A model generated the notes under the pieces. The model did no database searches and was not told the origin of the DNA. It saw nothing but the letters and a program-made list of their open reading frames with translations. A stretch of DNA of 64,000 bases from Jiella pelagia (GTDB lineage: Bacteria > Pseudomonadota > Alphaproteobacteria > Rhizobiales > Rhizobiaceae). The DNA lies in NCBI RefSeq assembly GCF_026898155.1, contig NZ_CP114029.1:1681501-1745500 (forward strand). Reading direction: 5' to 3'. A program made the translations under genes and the position numbers. Shown in pieces: positions 1 through 10,562 of the stretch; positions within the stretch are counted from its first letter, which is position 1, and each line of letters opens with the position of its first letter.

Positions 1-1590
1 GCAGCCGGTAGGCCTGATATTTCGCGGCGTGGAAATCGGCAATGGCACCACCTGCGGGCCGGAGAACCTCGCCGGAGCGGCCCATCGCCGCAGCCGCGGC
101 CGCAAGATCGGGATGGGCTCTGGAAGCGACCGCACCGACCATGGCGCTGCCGAGGAGAACCGGCTCCGGCGTCTCGGGCAAGGCCACCGACAGCCCCGTC
201 GCATCGGCGAGCAGCCGGCGCATGAGCGCCGAATGGGCCGCGCCCCCCGAAGCGACGATCGTGCCGAGTTCGAGCCCCTTCGCCCGGTTCGCCTCGACGA
301 TCTGCCGCGTGCCGTAGCAGAGCCCCGCGAGCGTCGCGACGAAGAGCCTGACGAGGCTGTCCTCGCTGGAGGCGAGCGTCAGCCCGGAGATCGCACCGCG
401 CACATGCGGGTCGGCCTCCGGCGAGCGGTTGCCGAGAAACTCCGGGACGACGGTGAGCCTCGGCGCCGAGAAGCGCTGCGTCTTCGAGCGAGCCGGCCAT
501 CTCGACGGCGCGCTTCTCCAGATAGTCGAGCAGGGACAGCCCTGCCGCGGCCGCGGCTTGCGCCGCCGCCGGGTGGCCCGGATGCATCTGCACGAGGTAA
601 TCCAGCGCGGCGCCATAGGCCGACTGGCCGCCCTCGAGCAGCCAGAAACCGGGGATCATCGCGCCGAAATACGGGCCCCAGACGCCGTCGACGAAGGTCG
701 GCTCGTGGGTCAGCGTCATGGTGCAGGAGGAGGTGCCCATGATGAAGGCGAGTTCCTCCGTCGGATCGGCAGCCGAGCCCGAGCCGGTGGCGCCGCCGAC
801 CGTGCCGACCCCGCCGGCATGGGCGTCGATCAGGGACGCGCCGACCGGCGTGCCGGAAACGAGGCCGAGGCTCGGCGGCGGCCTTCTCCGTCAGCCCCTG
901 CCCGAGCGGGGTGGCAATGTCGACGACCTCGGTGCCGATGCGGGCAAAGCCTTCCTCGGCGAGTTCTTCCAGTCCGATGGTGCGGAAGTAGCTCGCATCG
1001 AACCGCTGCTCATGGGCGAGATAGGTCCATTTGCAGGTGAGCGTGCAGACCGACCGCGTCAGACTTCCCGTCGCGCGAAAGGAGAGAAAGTCGGCGAGAT
1101 CGAAGAAATGCCCCGCCCGCTTGAACGTGTCCGGCAGCTTCTCCTTCAGCCAGAGCAGCTTGGGCGTTTCCATCTCCGGCGAGATGCGCCCGCCGATATA
1201 GCGCAGCACCGGATGGTTGGTCTGGTTGATGCGGTCGGTCTGGTCGAGCGCGCGGTGGTCCATCCAGACGATGACGTTGCGCGTGTCGTCGCCGGATGTG
1301 CTCACCGTCACCGGCTGGCCGTCGCCGTCCAGCACCACCAGCGAGCAGGTGGCGTCGAAGCCGAGGCCCTTGACGTCCTCGCCTGTCAGCCCGGCAGTCG
1401 CCAGAGCCTCGCGGACGCAGGCGCAGATCGCCTGCCATATGTCGTCCGAAGACTGCTCGAAGATGTTCGGGTCCTCGCGCCACAGGCGAATCGGCCGCTT
1501 GGCGGCGGCGAGCAGCCCACCGCTCCGGTCGAACAGCCCCGCCCGGGCGCTGCCCGTCCCAACGTCGATGCCGAGATAGGCCTCAGCCAT
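1..1590 (-). CDS. FGGY-family carbohydrate kinase (ribulokinase-like), frame-broken twice, 3' end off window
   Basis: Predicted cytoplasmic sugar or polyol kinase that phosphorylates a pentulose or similar substrate with ATP. The N terminus has the FGGY phosphate-1 loop ([16 protein letters not shown], residues about 6-21). After frame repair the middle shows IDAHAGG, MGTSS and GGQSA and the C-terminal half shows the conserved LGNRSP and ASGGA segments. The frame breaks at 867-873 (GAGGCTC) and 455-461 (GAGCCTC); dropping one base at each gives one continuous protein of about 529 residues that reaches the left window edge, close to the usual family length. It lies at the end of the minus-strand polyol locus and may phosphorylate the ketose made by the dehydrogenase at 4259-5731. 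Exact sugar is unknown. Confidence 0.85.
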
Positions 1591-1772
1591 GCCGCCTCCC
1601 TCATTCTGATGGGAAGCGAACTAGCCGGATTTTGCCGAAGATGGAAAGGGGGCGTCGGTCGCTCTCGGTAGAGACCCGATCGATCGACCATCCTCCAGGG
1701 GCCTGCCGATTACGCGCGTCACGGCGTGGCGCGCCACATCGACTTTCGAATTGCAGATGGCGCCGATGGCTC

Positions 1773-2667
1773 TCAGGGCTGCCGAATGTAGAATGTCGCA
1801 ATCGTCGAGTTGGGCGGCGTATAGCTGTCGCATTCGACCCGATATCCCGCCACGTCCAGTGTCACCAAACCCTGAAGCAGGCAGCGATCCGCGAAGGTTT
1901 GCGGAATGCCGAATGCCGCCACGGTGTCGTAGAGCCGGTTGCGATAGGCCTCGTGATCGCCGGCGCCATGAGCGATCTCCGCGCGGATCATGAACTCGTC
2001 GTTCGTGCTGTCGAACCGGGCGAGGATCGAGTTCGCCTGCTCGCCGACCCGGCAGGAGGCATCGTCGCCGCTGCGCTCGCAGGCCGCATCCTTCGGCATG
2101 ATGTCCTTGAGGACGGCAACGCGCCGAGCGGGATCGCGCGCCGCGTTCCACAGAGTGGCGCCCTCCGCCACACCAGCGGCCAGCTGCGCCCGATCCACCG
2201 ATGCCCGCACCGCCAGGGAACAGCCCTCGACCGTTCGGGCGATCAATCCGTCGTCGCCCAGCAGATCGATCTTCGGCTCGCCCCAGCCGCGAATCGACAG
2301 CGTCGTGCCGTCATCGATTTTAGCCAGGAGCTGGCGATCCAGCGGCCAGAAGATCACCCGTTTGTCGACCAGATATTCGCCACCCTCCACCGGCAAGGAC
2401 GACGCCGCCCCGTCGATGTCGATGTCGAACCGCTTCTCCTGCCGCATCCGGCTGGCATCCACCGCGCCGAACTGCGTCGACCAGATGCCGAACCGGGAGA
2501 CCTCGCCGAGCCTCGCAGGTAATGGCGAGACACGTTTCCTCCCGCCCATCGCAGGCATAGGCCGCCTTCCAGGCGCCCTCGCGGGTTTCGCTCCAGTCGG
2601 CCCTTGCGGGGCTGAGGGAGAAAAGCACCGAGATCAACCCGAAGGCTGCACATATCTGCAATCGCAT
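1773..2667 (-). CDS. secreted protein of unknown function (frame-broken)
   Basis: Not recognised as a named family. The start at 2667 gives a classical signal peptide (MRLQICAAFGLISVLFSL, then PARA-DW), so the product is probably periplasmic; an upstream ATG at 2730 would only lengthen the n-region and neither start has a strong ribosome binding site. The frame slips at 2508-2514 (GAGCCTC); removing one base joins the signal peptide half to a 240-residue body and gives 297 residues. Several cysteines (CDGREETC, ITCE, GCS, ACE, ASC, DRC, VEC) suggest disulfides in the periplasm. It sits between the kinase and the desaturase and shows no functional link to either. Confidence 0.6.
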
Positions 2668-2862
2668 TGCTTTGAGCCCCAGCTGACGGTTTCCGATCCG
2701 TAACCGGAAACTCTTGAGCAGGGCTTGCATCCCGCCCGTCTGGGCTTGCTGGTCGCTCGGCGCATGCCGAGCCGAATCGGCTGCAGGCCGGCGACTAGCG
2801 CCACCCGGCAATGGAAGAGCCGCTGCGGAAGGCGGCGCCGTTCTCCTTGCCCATCAACGGTC

Positions 2863-4020
2863 TCAGGCCGTGGCCGGGGCCACGCCTTGCGCTCTCGCCT
2901 CCTTGAACGACACCAGCCGCTTGGCGGTCTCGTCCCACAGGACGAGTTTGACGCAGATCAGGCTCTGCCACAGCGTGATGCGGCCCATGGCGCGCAATTC
3001 GGGATGAGCGTCCAGGACCTTCGGCAGCCGGTAGAACGGGATCGTGCTCGACAGATGGTGCACATGGTGGATGCCGATATTGCCGGTGAACCAGCGAAGC
3101 ACCGCCGGCAGATCGTAATGCGAAGAGCCGTGCAGCGCGGCATGCTGGAAGTTCCAGTCTCCGCCCTCGGACCAATGGGTCTCCTCGAACTGGTGCTGGA
3201 CGTAGAACAGCCAGACGCCGATGGTGGCGGCCATCAACGTGATCGGCAGTTGCACGGCAAGGAACGGAACGAGCCCCATCGTCCAGATCAAGATGCCCGC
3301 CGGGATCGCAATGGCGAGATTGGTCGCCAGCGTCGACGTCCAAGGTGTAAGGCCGGCGCGCATCAGGCCGAACGGGAGCCGGTATTGGCAAATGAACAGC
3401 CACGCCGGGCCGACGCCGAACATCACCGCCGGATGCCGGTAGAGCCTGTACCGGGCCCTGCCCCAGGCGGACAGCGCCCGGTATTCGCCGACCGTCAGCG
3501 TATCGACGTCGCCGATGCCGCGCTTGTCGAGATTGCCGGTCGTCGCGTGATGGATGGCATGGGTCCGCCGCCAGTAGTCGTAGGGCGTGAAGGTCAGGAC
3601 GCCGATCACCCGCCCCGTCCAGTCGTTGACGCTGCGCCGGGCAAACAGGGATCCATGGCCACAATCATGCTGCAGCATGAACAGACGCACCAGGAAGCCG
3701 GCGGCGGGAATCGTCAGGGCAAGGCCCCAATAATGGCCGTTGACGACCGCCACCGCGGCGAGCGCCCAGAGAGCGGCGAAGGGCACCACCGTCACGACGA
3801 TTTCGAACACGCTGCGCCAGTTGTCGGGCTGGCGATAGGCGGTGAGAACGCGGGACCAGGCCTTGGCGTCGGAGTGAGTGGCAGTCCCGGTGTTTCCGGT
3901 CGAGGTCAAGTGAGGGCGTCCAACTTTGGGGCGTCTGAGGCCGCCCCCTCGATGCGAGAGGCAACGGTCAACGGCGGGTGGAAGAGAAAGGCGCTCGGTC
4001 GGCAGGCAGAAAGAAGTCAT
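2863..4020 (-). CDS. membrane fatty acid desaturase
   Basis: Integral membrane di-iron fatty acyl desaturase or hydroxylase that would introduce a double bond into membrane lipid acyl chains using O2. The three histidine boxes are present in order: HDCGH, then HAIHH about 35 residues later, then HHVHH in the C-terminal third. Hydrophobic segments (TVVPFAALWALAAVAVV, LALTIPAAGFLVRLFML, NLAIAIPAGILIWTMGLV, ITLMAATIGVWLFYV) flank the boxes. The 385-residue frame is somewhat long; the first 40 or so residues look non-conserved, and a start near 3909 (TTG) is possible. It stands between the polyol operon and the secreted protein at 1773-2667; whether it is cotranscribed with the former is unclear because of the 238-base gap. 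Confidence 0.85.
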   Translation of the reverse strand: MTSFCLPTERLSLPPAVDRCLSHRGGGLRRPKVGRPHLTSTGNTGTATHSDAKAWSRVLTAYRQPDNWRSVFEIVVTVVPFAALWALAAVAVVNGHYWGLALTIPAAGFLVRLFMLQHDCGHGSLFARRSVNDWTGRVIGVLTFTPYDYWRRTHAIHHATTGNLDKRGIGDVDTLTVGEYRALSAWGRARYRLYRHPAVMFGVGPAWLFICQYRLPFGLMRAGLTPWTSTLATNLAIAIPAGILIWTMGLVPFLAVQLPITLMAATIGVWLFYVQHQFEETHWSEGGDWNFQHAALHGSSHYDLPAVLRWFTGNIGIHHVHHLSSTIPFYRLPKVLDAHPELRAMGRITLWQSLICVKLVLWDETAKRLVSFKEARAQGVAPATA

Positions 4021-4258
4021 CTCTCGGGCGGGCGGCGGCTGGCTCCGATCGACTTCAAATAAGCGCTACGCGCGCAGACGCAAGACATTGCGCGGATGGC
4101 TCCTCGGCGCAAGGCTTTTCCCTTGCGGCCGGACACCGCACCAAGCTTGCGAGAACAGCTTGGTGCGGGAGCCTGCCGAAGCTCCCGGCTTCCTGGGACA
4201 AGGCTCTCTGTGGATCGCGAAAGTCACTCCCCTTGCCTAAATTGCTGCCCGACCAAGC

Positions 4259-5731
4259 CTAAGCGTCGCCGAGATAAGCCTTCAACGTCGCCGCGGTTCC
4301 CTTCTCGGCCAGCATCTTCAGCCATCTGGCGAAAGGCTCTGCGAACCGCGGCTCGTCCTTCAGCGAACCATAGACCTCGCTCATCGACAGCCAGGCCATC
4401 GGGTCGGCCTCCGAGGCCTTGGCCCGTCCGACGAGGTGATCCCAGTTCGGATCATTCGGCTCGATAGTTGCTCCGCTGTCCGTCACGCCGCGGCAATAGC
4501 GGCACCAGAGCGCGCTCTCGAGCGCCAGGCCCACCGGGTCGCGGCCCGCCTTGAGATTGTCGAGGATCGACAAGACGATGAATTTCGGCTGGCGGTTGGA
4601 GCCGTCGAAGCAGAGCCGCCGCACGGTGTCGCCGATCTTCGGGTTGGCGAAGCGGCGCTTGATCAGGGCGTAGTAGTCGGCAAGGTCGGTGTCCGGCACC
4701 GGCGGGACGATCGGCAGCACCTCTTCGGCCTCGAGCTTGTCGAGGAAGCGCGCGACGAGATCGTTCTCCATCGCCTCATGGACGAAATGGACGTCCATCA
4801 GGCCTGCCGGATAGGCGATGATCGCATGTCCGCCATTGAGAATGCGGATCTTCATCGTCTCGTAGGGGGCAACGTCCGGCACGAACTGGACGCCGACCTT
4901 CTCCAGGGCCGGGCGCCCGGCGGGAAAATCATCCTCCAGAACCCACTGCTTGAATTCCTCGCAATAGACCGGCCAGGCGTCGTCGATGCCGAAAGTCTCC
5001 CGGCAATGGTCGATCTCACGCTGGCTGGTGGCCGGCGTGATGCGGTCGACCATGCCGCTCGGAAAGGCGACGGTCTGGTCGATCCAGTCGGCAAAGGCGG
5101 GATCGGACAGCCGCATGGTGCCGACGACGGCGTTGCGGCAGACCTTGCCGTTGTGCGGAATGTTGTCGCAGGACATGACGGTGAAGGGTTGGATACCGCG
5201 CTCGCCGCGCAGCTTCAGCCCGGCGCCGATCAGGCCGAAGACGGTCTTCGGCTCGTCGGGATTGGCGCCGTCGGCGGCGATCGCCGGATGGCTGGGATCG
5301 AAGACGCCGTCGGAATCGATGAAATAGCCGCCCTCGGTGACGGTCATGGAGACGATCCGGATCGCCGGATCGGCGAGCTTTTCGATGATCGCGGCAGCAT
5401 CGCCGACGGGCAGCATGTCCACCATCGGCCCGGTGACGCGGGCGCTGGTGCGGGCGTTGTCCTGCTCGACGACGGTGGTCAGGTAGCCCTGGCCGGCGAG
5501 CTTGTCGCGCATTGCGCCATCCGACGGCATGACGCCGGCGCCGACGATGGCAAAGTCGTGCCCCTCGCCGGTCTCGAACAGATCGTCGAGATAGACTGCC
5601 TGATGGGCGCGGTGGAAGTTGCCGACGCCGAAATGCAGGATGCCGGGGGAGAGCTTCGCGCGGTCGTAGGCGGGCACGGCGGCCTTGCCGGCGATGTCTT
5701 TCAGGTTGGCGGCGGAAAGCCTAACGCTCAT
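4259..5731 (-). CDS. mannitol dehydrogenase family oxidoreductase
   Basis: NAD-dependent polyol (mannitol/arabinitol/sorbitol) 2-dehydrogenase of the long-chain polyol dehydrogenase family, oxidising a sugar alcohol to a ketose or, alternatively, a hexuronate reductase. The start at 5731 is set by AGGAGA seven bases upstream. The N-terminal segment GILHFGVGNFHRAHQ (residues about 29-43) is the family's dinucleotide-binding signature, and the catalytic K-x4-N-x2-H triad is in MKIRILNGGHAII. At 490 residues it has normal length. It follows the ABC transporter genes on the same strand with a gap of about 150 bases, so it most likely degrades the imported polyol. Substrate cannot be read from the sequence. 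Confidence 0.9.
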   Translation of the reverse strand: MSVRLSAANLKDIAGKAAVPAYDRAKLSPGILHFGVGNFHRAHQAVYLDDLFETGEGHDFAIVGAGVMPSDGAMRDKLAGQGYLTTVVEQDNARTSARVTGPMVDMLPVGDAAAIIEKLADPAIRIVSMTVTEGGYFIDSDGVFDPSHPAIAADGANPDEPKTVFGLIGAGLKLRGERGIQPFTVMSCDNIPHNGKVCRNAVVGTMRLSDPAFADWIDQTVAFPSGMVDRITPATSQREIDHCRETFGIDDAWPVYCEEFKQWVLEDDFPAGRPALEKVGVQFVPDVAPYETMKIRILNGGHAIIAYPAGLMDVHFVHEAMENDLVARFLDKLEAEEVLPIVPPVPDTDLADYYALIKRRFANPKIGDTVRRLCFDGSNRQPKFIVLSILDNLKAGRDPVGLALESALWCRYCRGVTDSGATIEPNDPNWDHLVGRAKASEADPMAWLSMSEVYGSLKDEPRFAEPFARWLKMLAEKGTAATLKAYLGDA

Positions 5732-5878
5732 GGCAGGTCTCCTGAGGATCATGTCGTTGCCGCAGCGGGACGATCCCGCACGGGGGAGAGTTCGATAGAC
5801 GCCGCGGCCGCTCCGGGGAAGCCCGACGCGACGCGGCGAAGCTGACACGGGCGACCGCTCGGAGGGACGGCCGCACCG

Positions 5879-6904
5879 TCAGCCAGTCGCCCGACCGTTG
5901 CCCTTGATGGCGAGGCCCTTGTCGTCGAAGCGGTGGATCTTGTCCTCCTGCGGCGTGAGATAGACGACGTCACCGGCATGCACCGGAAACTCGCCGCCGG
6001 CGCGCACGGTCAACGGCTCGTCATGGACCGGCGATTCGACATGCAGGAAAGTGTCGGAGCCGAGATGCTCGGAAACCTTCACCGTCCCCTTCCATGCGCC
6101 GTCCGTGGTCGAGAGCCTGATGTGCTCGGGACGCACGCCCATGGTCGCCGCTTGGTACTTTGCGGCCTCGGCGCCGCCGAGAAGGTTCATCTTCGGCGAG
6201 CCGATGAAGCCAGCGACGAAGGTGTTGCGCGGCGCCGTGTAGAGCTCCAGCGGCGAGCCCACCTGCTCGATGTTGCCGGCCCGAAGGACGACGATCTTGT
6301 CGGCCATGGTCATCGCCTCGACCTGGTCGTGGGTGACGTAGACCATCGTCGTCTTGAGCCGCTGGTGCAACTCGGAGATCTCCAGCCGCATGCCGACGCG
6401 CAGCGCCGCATCGAGGTTGGACAGTGGCTCGTCGAAGAGGAAGGCCTTCGGCTCGCGCACGATCGCCCGGCCGATGGCGACGCGCTGGCGCTGGCCGCCG
6501 GAGAGCTGTCCCGGCCGCCGGTCGATGTAGTTGTCGAGGTTGAGCGTCTTGGCCGCATAGTCGACGCGGCGGTCGATCTCGGCCTTGTCCATGCCGGCCA
6601 TCTTCAGCGGGAAGGCAATGTTCTTGCGGACGCTCATATGCGGGTAGAGCGCGTAGGACTGGAACACCATGGCGAGGCCGCGCTTGGCAGGAGGCAGCGT
6701 CGTCGCGTCCTTGCCGTCGATGACGATCTTGCCGCCGGTGACGTCTTCCAGCCCGGCGATGAGCCTGAGGAGGGTCGACTTGCCGCAGCCGGACGGGCCG
6801 ACGAAGACGACGAACTCGCCGTCCTCGATCTGCAGGTCCAGGTCGGGGATGATGACGACGTCGCCGAAGGTCTTGCGGACCTTCTCGAGATGGATCTGTC
6901 CCAT
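5879..6904 (-). CDS. polyol/sugar ABC transporter ATP-binding protein (MalK/SmoK type)
   Basis: Cytoplasmic ATPase of a carbohydrate importer. It carries Walker A (GPSGCGKST), Q-loop ([10 protein letters not shown]), signature LSGGQRQR, Walker B ([11 protein letters not shown]), the D-loop and the switch histidine ([10 protein letters not shown]), followed by a C-terminal TOBE region of about 100 residues typical of the MalK/UgpC group. Its 341 residues match the family. It lies 11 bases downstream of the second permease, so translation is probably coupled. It contains one of only four intact GAGCTC sites in the window (6242-6247). Confidence 0.95.
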   Translation of the reverse strand: MGQIHLEKVRKTFGDVVIIPDLDLQIEDGEFVVFVGPSGCGKSTLLRLIAGLEDVTGGKIVIDGKDATTLPPAKRGLAMVFQSYALYPHMSVRKNIAFPLKMAGMDKAEIDRRVDYAAKTLNLDNYIDRRPGQLSGGQRQRVAIGRAIVREPKAFLFDEPLSNLDAALRVGMRLEISELHQRLKTTMVYVTHDQVEAMTMADKIVVLRAGNIEQVGSPLELYTAPRNTFVAGFIGSPKMNLLGGAEAAKYQAATMGVRPEHIRLSTTDGAWKGTVKVSEHLGSDTFLHVESPVHDEPLTVRAGGEFPVHAGDVVYLTPQEDKIHRFDDKGLAIKGNGRATG

Positions 6905-6915
6905 GGCGGAATTCC

Positions 6916-7746
6916 TTACTTGACGGCGCCGAAGGTGAGGCCGCGCACCAGCTGCTTCTGCGAGAACCAGCCGACGATCAGGATCGGGGCGATGGCGAGC
7001 ATCGAGGCGGCCGAGAGCTTGGCGTAGAAATTGCCCTGAGGGCTGGAGAAGGAGGCGATGAAAGCGGTCAGCGGTGCGGCGTTCGATGTCGTCAGGTTGA
7101 GCGTCCAGAACGCCTCGTTCCACGACAGGATGACGTTGAGCAGCACGGTCGAGGCGATGCCCGGCACGGCCATCGGCGCCAACACCTGGGTGATCTCCTT
7201 GCGAAGGCTCGCCCCGTCCATGCGCGCCGCCTCGAGGATTTCGCCGGGGATCTCCTTGAAGTAGGTGTAGAGCATCCAGACGATGATCGGCAGGTTGATC
7301 AGGAACAACACGACGATCAGCCCCAGCCGGGAATCGAGGAGGCCGAACTTGATGAACATCAGATAGACCGGGATCAGCACGCCGACGGCGGGCAGCATCT
7401 TGGTCGACAGCATCCAGAGCAGGATGTCCTTGGTGCGCTTGGTCGGCGAAAACGCCATCGCCCAGGCGGCCGGAACGGCGACGATCAGCCCCAGCGCGGT
7501 CGAGCCGAGCGACAGGTAGATCGAGTTCGCCATGAAGTGGAAGTAGTTCGATTGGGTCTGGATGGTCTGGTAGTTCTCCAGCGTCCAGTCGAAGCCGACG
7601 AAGACCGGCGGGATCGAGATCGCCTGCAGCTCGGTCTTGAACGAGGTGAGGAAGGTCCACAGGATCGGGAAGAAGATCACCAGCCCGACGAACCAGGCGA
7701 GGGCCGTGGTGCCGATCTTGCGGCCCGTGGAAACGTTGCGTGCCAT
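6916..7746 (-). CDS. polyol/sugar ABC transporter permease (MalG/SmoG type)
   Basis: Inner-membrane permease of a carbohydrate importer with six predicted transmembrane segments in 276 residues. The EAA loop that contacts the ATPase is visible ([16 protein letters not shown]). The ATG at 7746 follows a GGAGGG at a usual distance. It is the third gene of the transporter set, 11 bases before the ATPase gene and 68 bases after the other permease; that 68-base gap holds a palindromic repeat. Confidence 0.95.
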   Translation of the reverse strand: MARNVSTGRKIGTTALAWFVGLVIFFPILWTFLTSFKTELQAISIPPVFVGFDWTLENYQTIQTQSNYFHFMANSIYLSLGSTALGLIVAVPAAWAMAFSPTKRTKDILLWMLSTKMLPAVGVLIPVYLMFIKFGLLDSRLGLIVVLFLINLPIIVWMLYTYFKEIPGEILEAARMDGASLRKEITQVLAPMAVPGIASTVLLNVILSWNEAFWTLNLTTSNAAPLTAFIASFSSPQGNFYAKLSAASMLAIAPILIVGWFSQKQLVRGLTFGAVK

Positions 7747-7770
7747 GGTGTGCCCTCCTTCTACTTCCCG

Positions 7771-7812
7771 CAAATCCGGACGAAAAACCGGTACCCACTT
7801 TTTTCGGTTTGC
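7771..7812. repeat. intergenic palindromic repeat copy
   Basis: A short palindromic element between the two permease genes, centred on ACCGGTACCCACTT with flanking CGAAAAA/TTTTTCG. It is a variant of the element at 45927-45971 (GTGGGAACCGGTTTTCGG core) in the other orientation. Elements of this kind are scattered in Hyphomicrobiales chromosomes. In this position it could stabilise or attenuate the operon mRNA. Confidence 0.6.
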
Positions 7813-7814
7813 TT

Positions 7815-8687
7815 TTAGGCGTCGAGGTTCTTGCCGATGAGGCGGACGAGGAAGATCGCGACGATGTTGGCGAGGATGACGGCGACGATGCCGCCGGCAG
7901 ATGCCGCGCCGATGTCGCCGTATGAGGTCGCCTGCTGGGCCACCAGATAGGTGATGTTGGTCGACTGCGAGCCCGGACCCCCTTGCGTCGTCACCAGGAT
8001 CTCGGCGTAGATCGACAGAAGGAAGATCGTCTGGATCAGGATCACCACGGTGATCGCCCGGCTCATATGCGGCAGGGTGATGTACCAGAAGATCGACAGC
8101 GCCTTGGCCCCGTCCATCTCCGCGGCTTCCTTCTGGTCCATCGACAGTGACTGCAGCGCGGTGAGCAGGATGAGCGTCGCGAAGGGCAGCCATTGCCAGG
8201 CGACGATGATGACGATCGACAGCAGCGGCACCTCGGTCATCCAGTCGATCGGCGCGAGGCCGACCGCCTGGAGGAGCTGGCCGATGACGCCGTAGACCGG
8301 GTTCATCATCATGTTCTTCCAGACCAGCGCGGCCACCGTCGGCATGACGAAGAAGGGCGCGATGACGAGAAGCCGGACGATGTTGACGCCGTAGAAGTCC
8401 TGGTCGAGCAGGAGCGCGATGAGGATGCCGCCGCCCACCGTGATGGCGAGGACGCCGAGGACCAGCACCAGCGTATTGGCGAGGGCGGCGAGGAAGGTCG
8501 GGTCGGTGAGGAAGTAGGAGTAGTTCTCGAAGCCAACGAAGGGCGTCGAGAACGGGTTGTAGAGCGTGTAGTTCAGCGTCGAGAAGTATAGCGTCATCGC
8601 CAGCGGCACGATCATCCAGATCAGGAGGACGATCACCGCCGGCGCCATCATCGCGCGGGCCAGGGATTTGGTGTGCGTCGTAGCCAT
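7815..8687 (-). CDS. polyol/sugar ABC transporter permease (MalF/SmoF type)
   Basis: Inner-membrane permease of the same importer, 290 residues with six predicted transmembrane segments. The EAA loop is visible as [21 protein letters not shown]. Start chosen at ATG 8687 (MATTHTK); a start nine codons upstream is possible but adds only polar residues. It lies 286 bases downstream of the binding protein gene, a gap without any open frame, and upstream of the second permease. Confidence 0.93.
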   Translation of the reverse strand: MATTHTKSLARAMMAPAVIVLLIWMIVPLAMTLYFSTLNYTLYNPFSTPFVGFENYSYFLTDPTFLAALANTLVLVLGVLAITVGGGILIALLLDQDFYGVNIVRLLVIAPFFVMPTVAALVWKNMMMNPVYGVIGQLLQAVGLAPIDWMTEVPLLSIVIIVAWQWLPFATLILLTALQSLSMDQKEAAEMDGAKALSIFWYITLPHMSRAITVVILIQTIFLLSIYAEILVTTQGGPGSQSTNITYLVAQQATSYGDIGAASAGGIVAVILANIVAIFLVRLIGKNLDA

Positions 8688-8973
8688 GGCGTTGCCCGAT
8701 CTGTCGCCGCGCATCGGCGTGAAGGCTCTGGCGAAAGCCGGCCCGCCGCCAGGGCGCTCGGCCGGGTTTCGTCGTTGGCGAGCGTTCCCCCCGGACGGGC
8801 GTTTCCGCCGGCACGAGAGAACGCGAAAATGATCGGGAGAAAGCTTGTGTCAGGAACGAATTCGGGGGCCGCCATTCGGCAGCGCTTTCAGAACTCGGCC
8901 TTCCTCCCTGATGGTCCGGAGCCGGGCGGCTCGTATGGCGGCCGCCCGTGCCCGTCTCGTGATCGACGAGCGA

Positions 8974-10296
8974 TCAGTTCTTGATGTAGCCGCCGCGGGT
9001 CATCTCGCGGGTGGCGATCGCCTGGGCCTGGCTCAGCGCCTGCTCGACCGAGGTGGAGCCCGATAGCGCCGCAGCCATCTGCTGGCCGACCGCCGTGCCG
9101 AGACCCTGGAACTCCGGAATCGCCGCGAACTGCAGGCCGTAATACGGCTTGTCGTCGGTCGGCGAGGGATCGGCATGCTGGATGGCGTTCAGCGTCGCAC
9201 CGGCGAAGGGCGCGGCCTCGGTGTATTTCGGGTTCTCATAGAGCGAGGTGCGGGTGCCGGGAGGCACGTTCGCCCAGCCCTCTTTCTCGGCCACAAGCTC
9301 GAGATATTCCTTCGAGGTCGCCCAGGAAATGAACGTCTGCGCCGCCTCGGCCTTCTGCGAGGAATTCGGGATCGCCAGCGACCATGCCCACAGCCAGTTG
9401 AAGCCGTCGTTCGGGCAGCCCTCGATGCCGCAGGGTGCCGCGCCGAAACCGACCTGATCCGGCACCTGGCTCTGCTTGGGATCGGTCACGAAGGAGGCTG
9501 CGACGGATGCATCGATCCACATGCCGCACTTGCCCTGTCCGAACAGCTGCAGGTTTTCGTTGAAGCCGTTGGAAGCCGCACCCGGAGGGCCGTATTTCGT
9601 CATCAGGTCGACGTAAAGGGTGACGGCCTTCTTCCAGCCCTCGCTCTCGAACTGCGGCTTCCAGTCGGCGTCGAAATAGTTGGCGCCGAACTCCCGCGCC
9701 ATGTTGCCGAGGAAGCCCATGTTCTCGCCCCAGCCCGGCTTGCCGCGCAGGCAGATGCCGTAAACGCCGGCGTCCTTGTCGGTGACCTTCTCTGCGGCTT
9801 CCGCGATGAAGTCCCAGGTCGGCTTTTCGGGCATGGTCAGCCCGGCCTTCTCGAACAGGTCCTTGCGGTAGAGCGTCAGCACGCTTTCCGCGTAGAACGG
9901 AGCGGCATAGAGCTTGCCGTCGTTGGACAGCGCCGATCGGATTGCCGGGATCAGGTCGTCGACGTCATACTCGTCGCCGAGGCCGTCGAGCGGCTTCAGC
10001 CACTCCTGCTTGGCCCAGATCGGCACTTCGTAGGTGCCGATGGTCATGACGTCGAACTGGCCGCCGCCGGTGGCGATGTCGGTGGTGACGCGCTGGCGAA
10101 GGATGTTTTCCTCCAGCGTCACCCAGTTTAGCTTGATGTCCGGATGCGCCTTCTCGAATTCCGGCGTCAGCCCTTGCATGCGGATCATGTCGGAGTTGTT
10201 GACGGTGCCGATCGTCAGCGTCGTCTGCGCTTGGGCGGACGTCGCCGCGACGGCGATCAGCGCGACCGCGCTCGCCGTCAGCATGGAAAATCTCAT
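8974..10296 (-). CDS. extracellular sugar/polyol-binding protein of ABC transporter
   Basis: Periplasmic solute-binding protein (family 1, MalE/SmoE-like) that would deliver a polyol or sugar to the permeases downstream. Start at 10296 follows GGGAGG; the first 23 residues are a signal peptide ending AQAQ. The mature part contains the typical features EFEKAHPDIKLNWV, a cysteine pair around CLRGKPGWGENM and the GIEGCPNDGFNWLWAWSLAIP region seen in sorbitol/mannitol binding proteins. Its 440 residues fit the family. The order binding protein, permease, permease, ATPase, dehydrogenase is the classic polyol import operon arrangement. Confidence 0.93.
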   Translation of the reverse strand: MRFSMLTASAVALIAVAATSAQAQTTLTIGTVNNSDMIRMQGLTPEFEKAHPDIKLNWVTLEENILRQRVTTDIATGGGQFDVMTIGTYEVPIWAKQEWLKPLDGLGDEYDVDDLIPAIRSALSNDGKLYAAPFYAESVLTLYRKDLFEKAGLTMPEKPTWDFIAEAAEKVTDKDAGVYGICLRGKPGWGENMGFLGNMAREFGANYFDADWKPQFESEGWKKAVTLYVDLMTKYGPPGAASNGFNENLQLFGQGKCGMWIDASVAASFVTDPKQSQVPDQVGFGAAPCGIEGCPNDGFNWLWAWSLAIPNSSQKAEAAQTFISWATSKEYLELVAEKEGWANVPPGTRTSLYENPKYTEAAPFAGATLNAIQHADPSPTDDKPYYGLQFAAIPEFQGLGTAVGQQMAAALSGSTSVEQALSQAQAIATREMTRGGYIKN

Positions 10297-10317
10297 GGAA
10301 GCCTCCCAGCTCTGAGA

Positions 10318-10331
10318 TGAGCATTTGTTCA
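10318..10331. promoter_or_regulatory. candidate SorC-type operator upstream of the binding protein gene
   Basis: Imperfect dyad TGAACAAATGCTCA (minus-strand reading), with TGAnCA half sites around a two-base centre, ending 22 bases upstream of the binding protein ATG. SorC/DeoR family regulators bind comparable dyads. The regulator encoded at 10563-11516 is the obvious candidate. This is inference from position and symmetry only. Confidence 0.4.
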
Positions 10332-10562
10332 ATGGCGGGGCAAAACTTCACCGTCGGCGGTGGAATGTCAATCGAATTCCATGCCGCAGTGCAGCAGCCG
10401 AGCCTTCGACACTCTGCCGTCAGAGGGAACCAGACCCGTCGCTCACATGCAATCCTGCGGTGCAGAAGAACCCTGAGCGCCCACGAAGATTTCGAGCAGA
10501 CGCCGACACAGCCGCTGAAGCCCGGCTGCCCTACGCGGCGGGCGCGGCCACTCCGTCACGGC

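Noticed and set aside
4436..5845. 469-residue plus-strand frame opposite the mannitol dehydrogenase gene
   Set aside because: GC-rich third-position shadow of the real gene; no family resemblance and low-complexity composition.
5879..8814. Long minus-strand frames (639 and 632 residues) joining ABC permease and ATPase regions
   Set aside because: Their N-terminal halves are out-of-frame readings of the upstream permease genes with no hydrophobic pattern; the proper genes have their own starts and binding sites.
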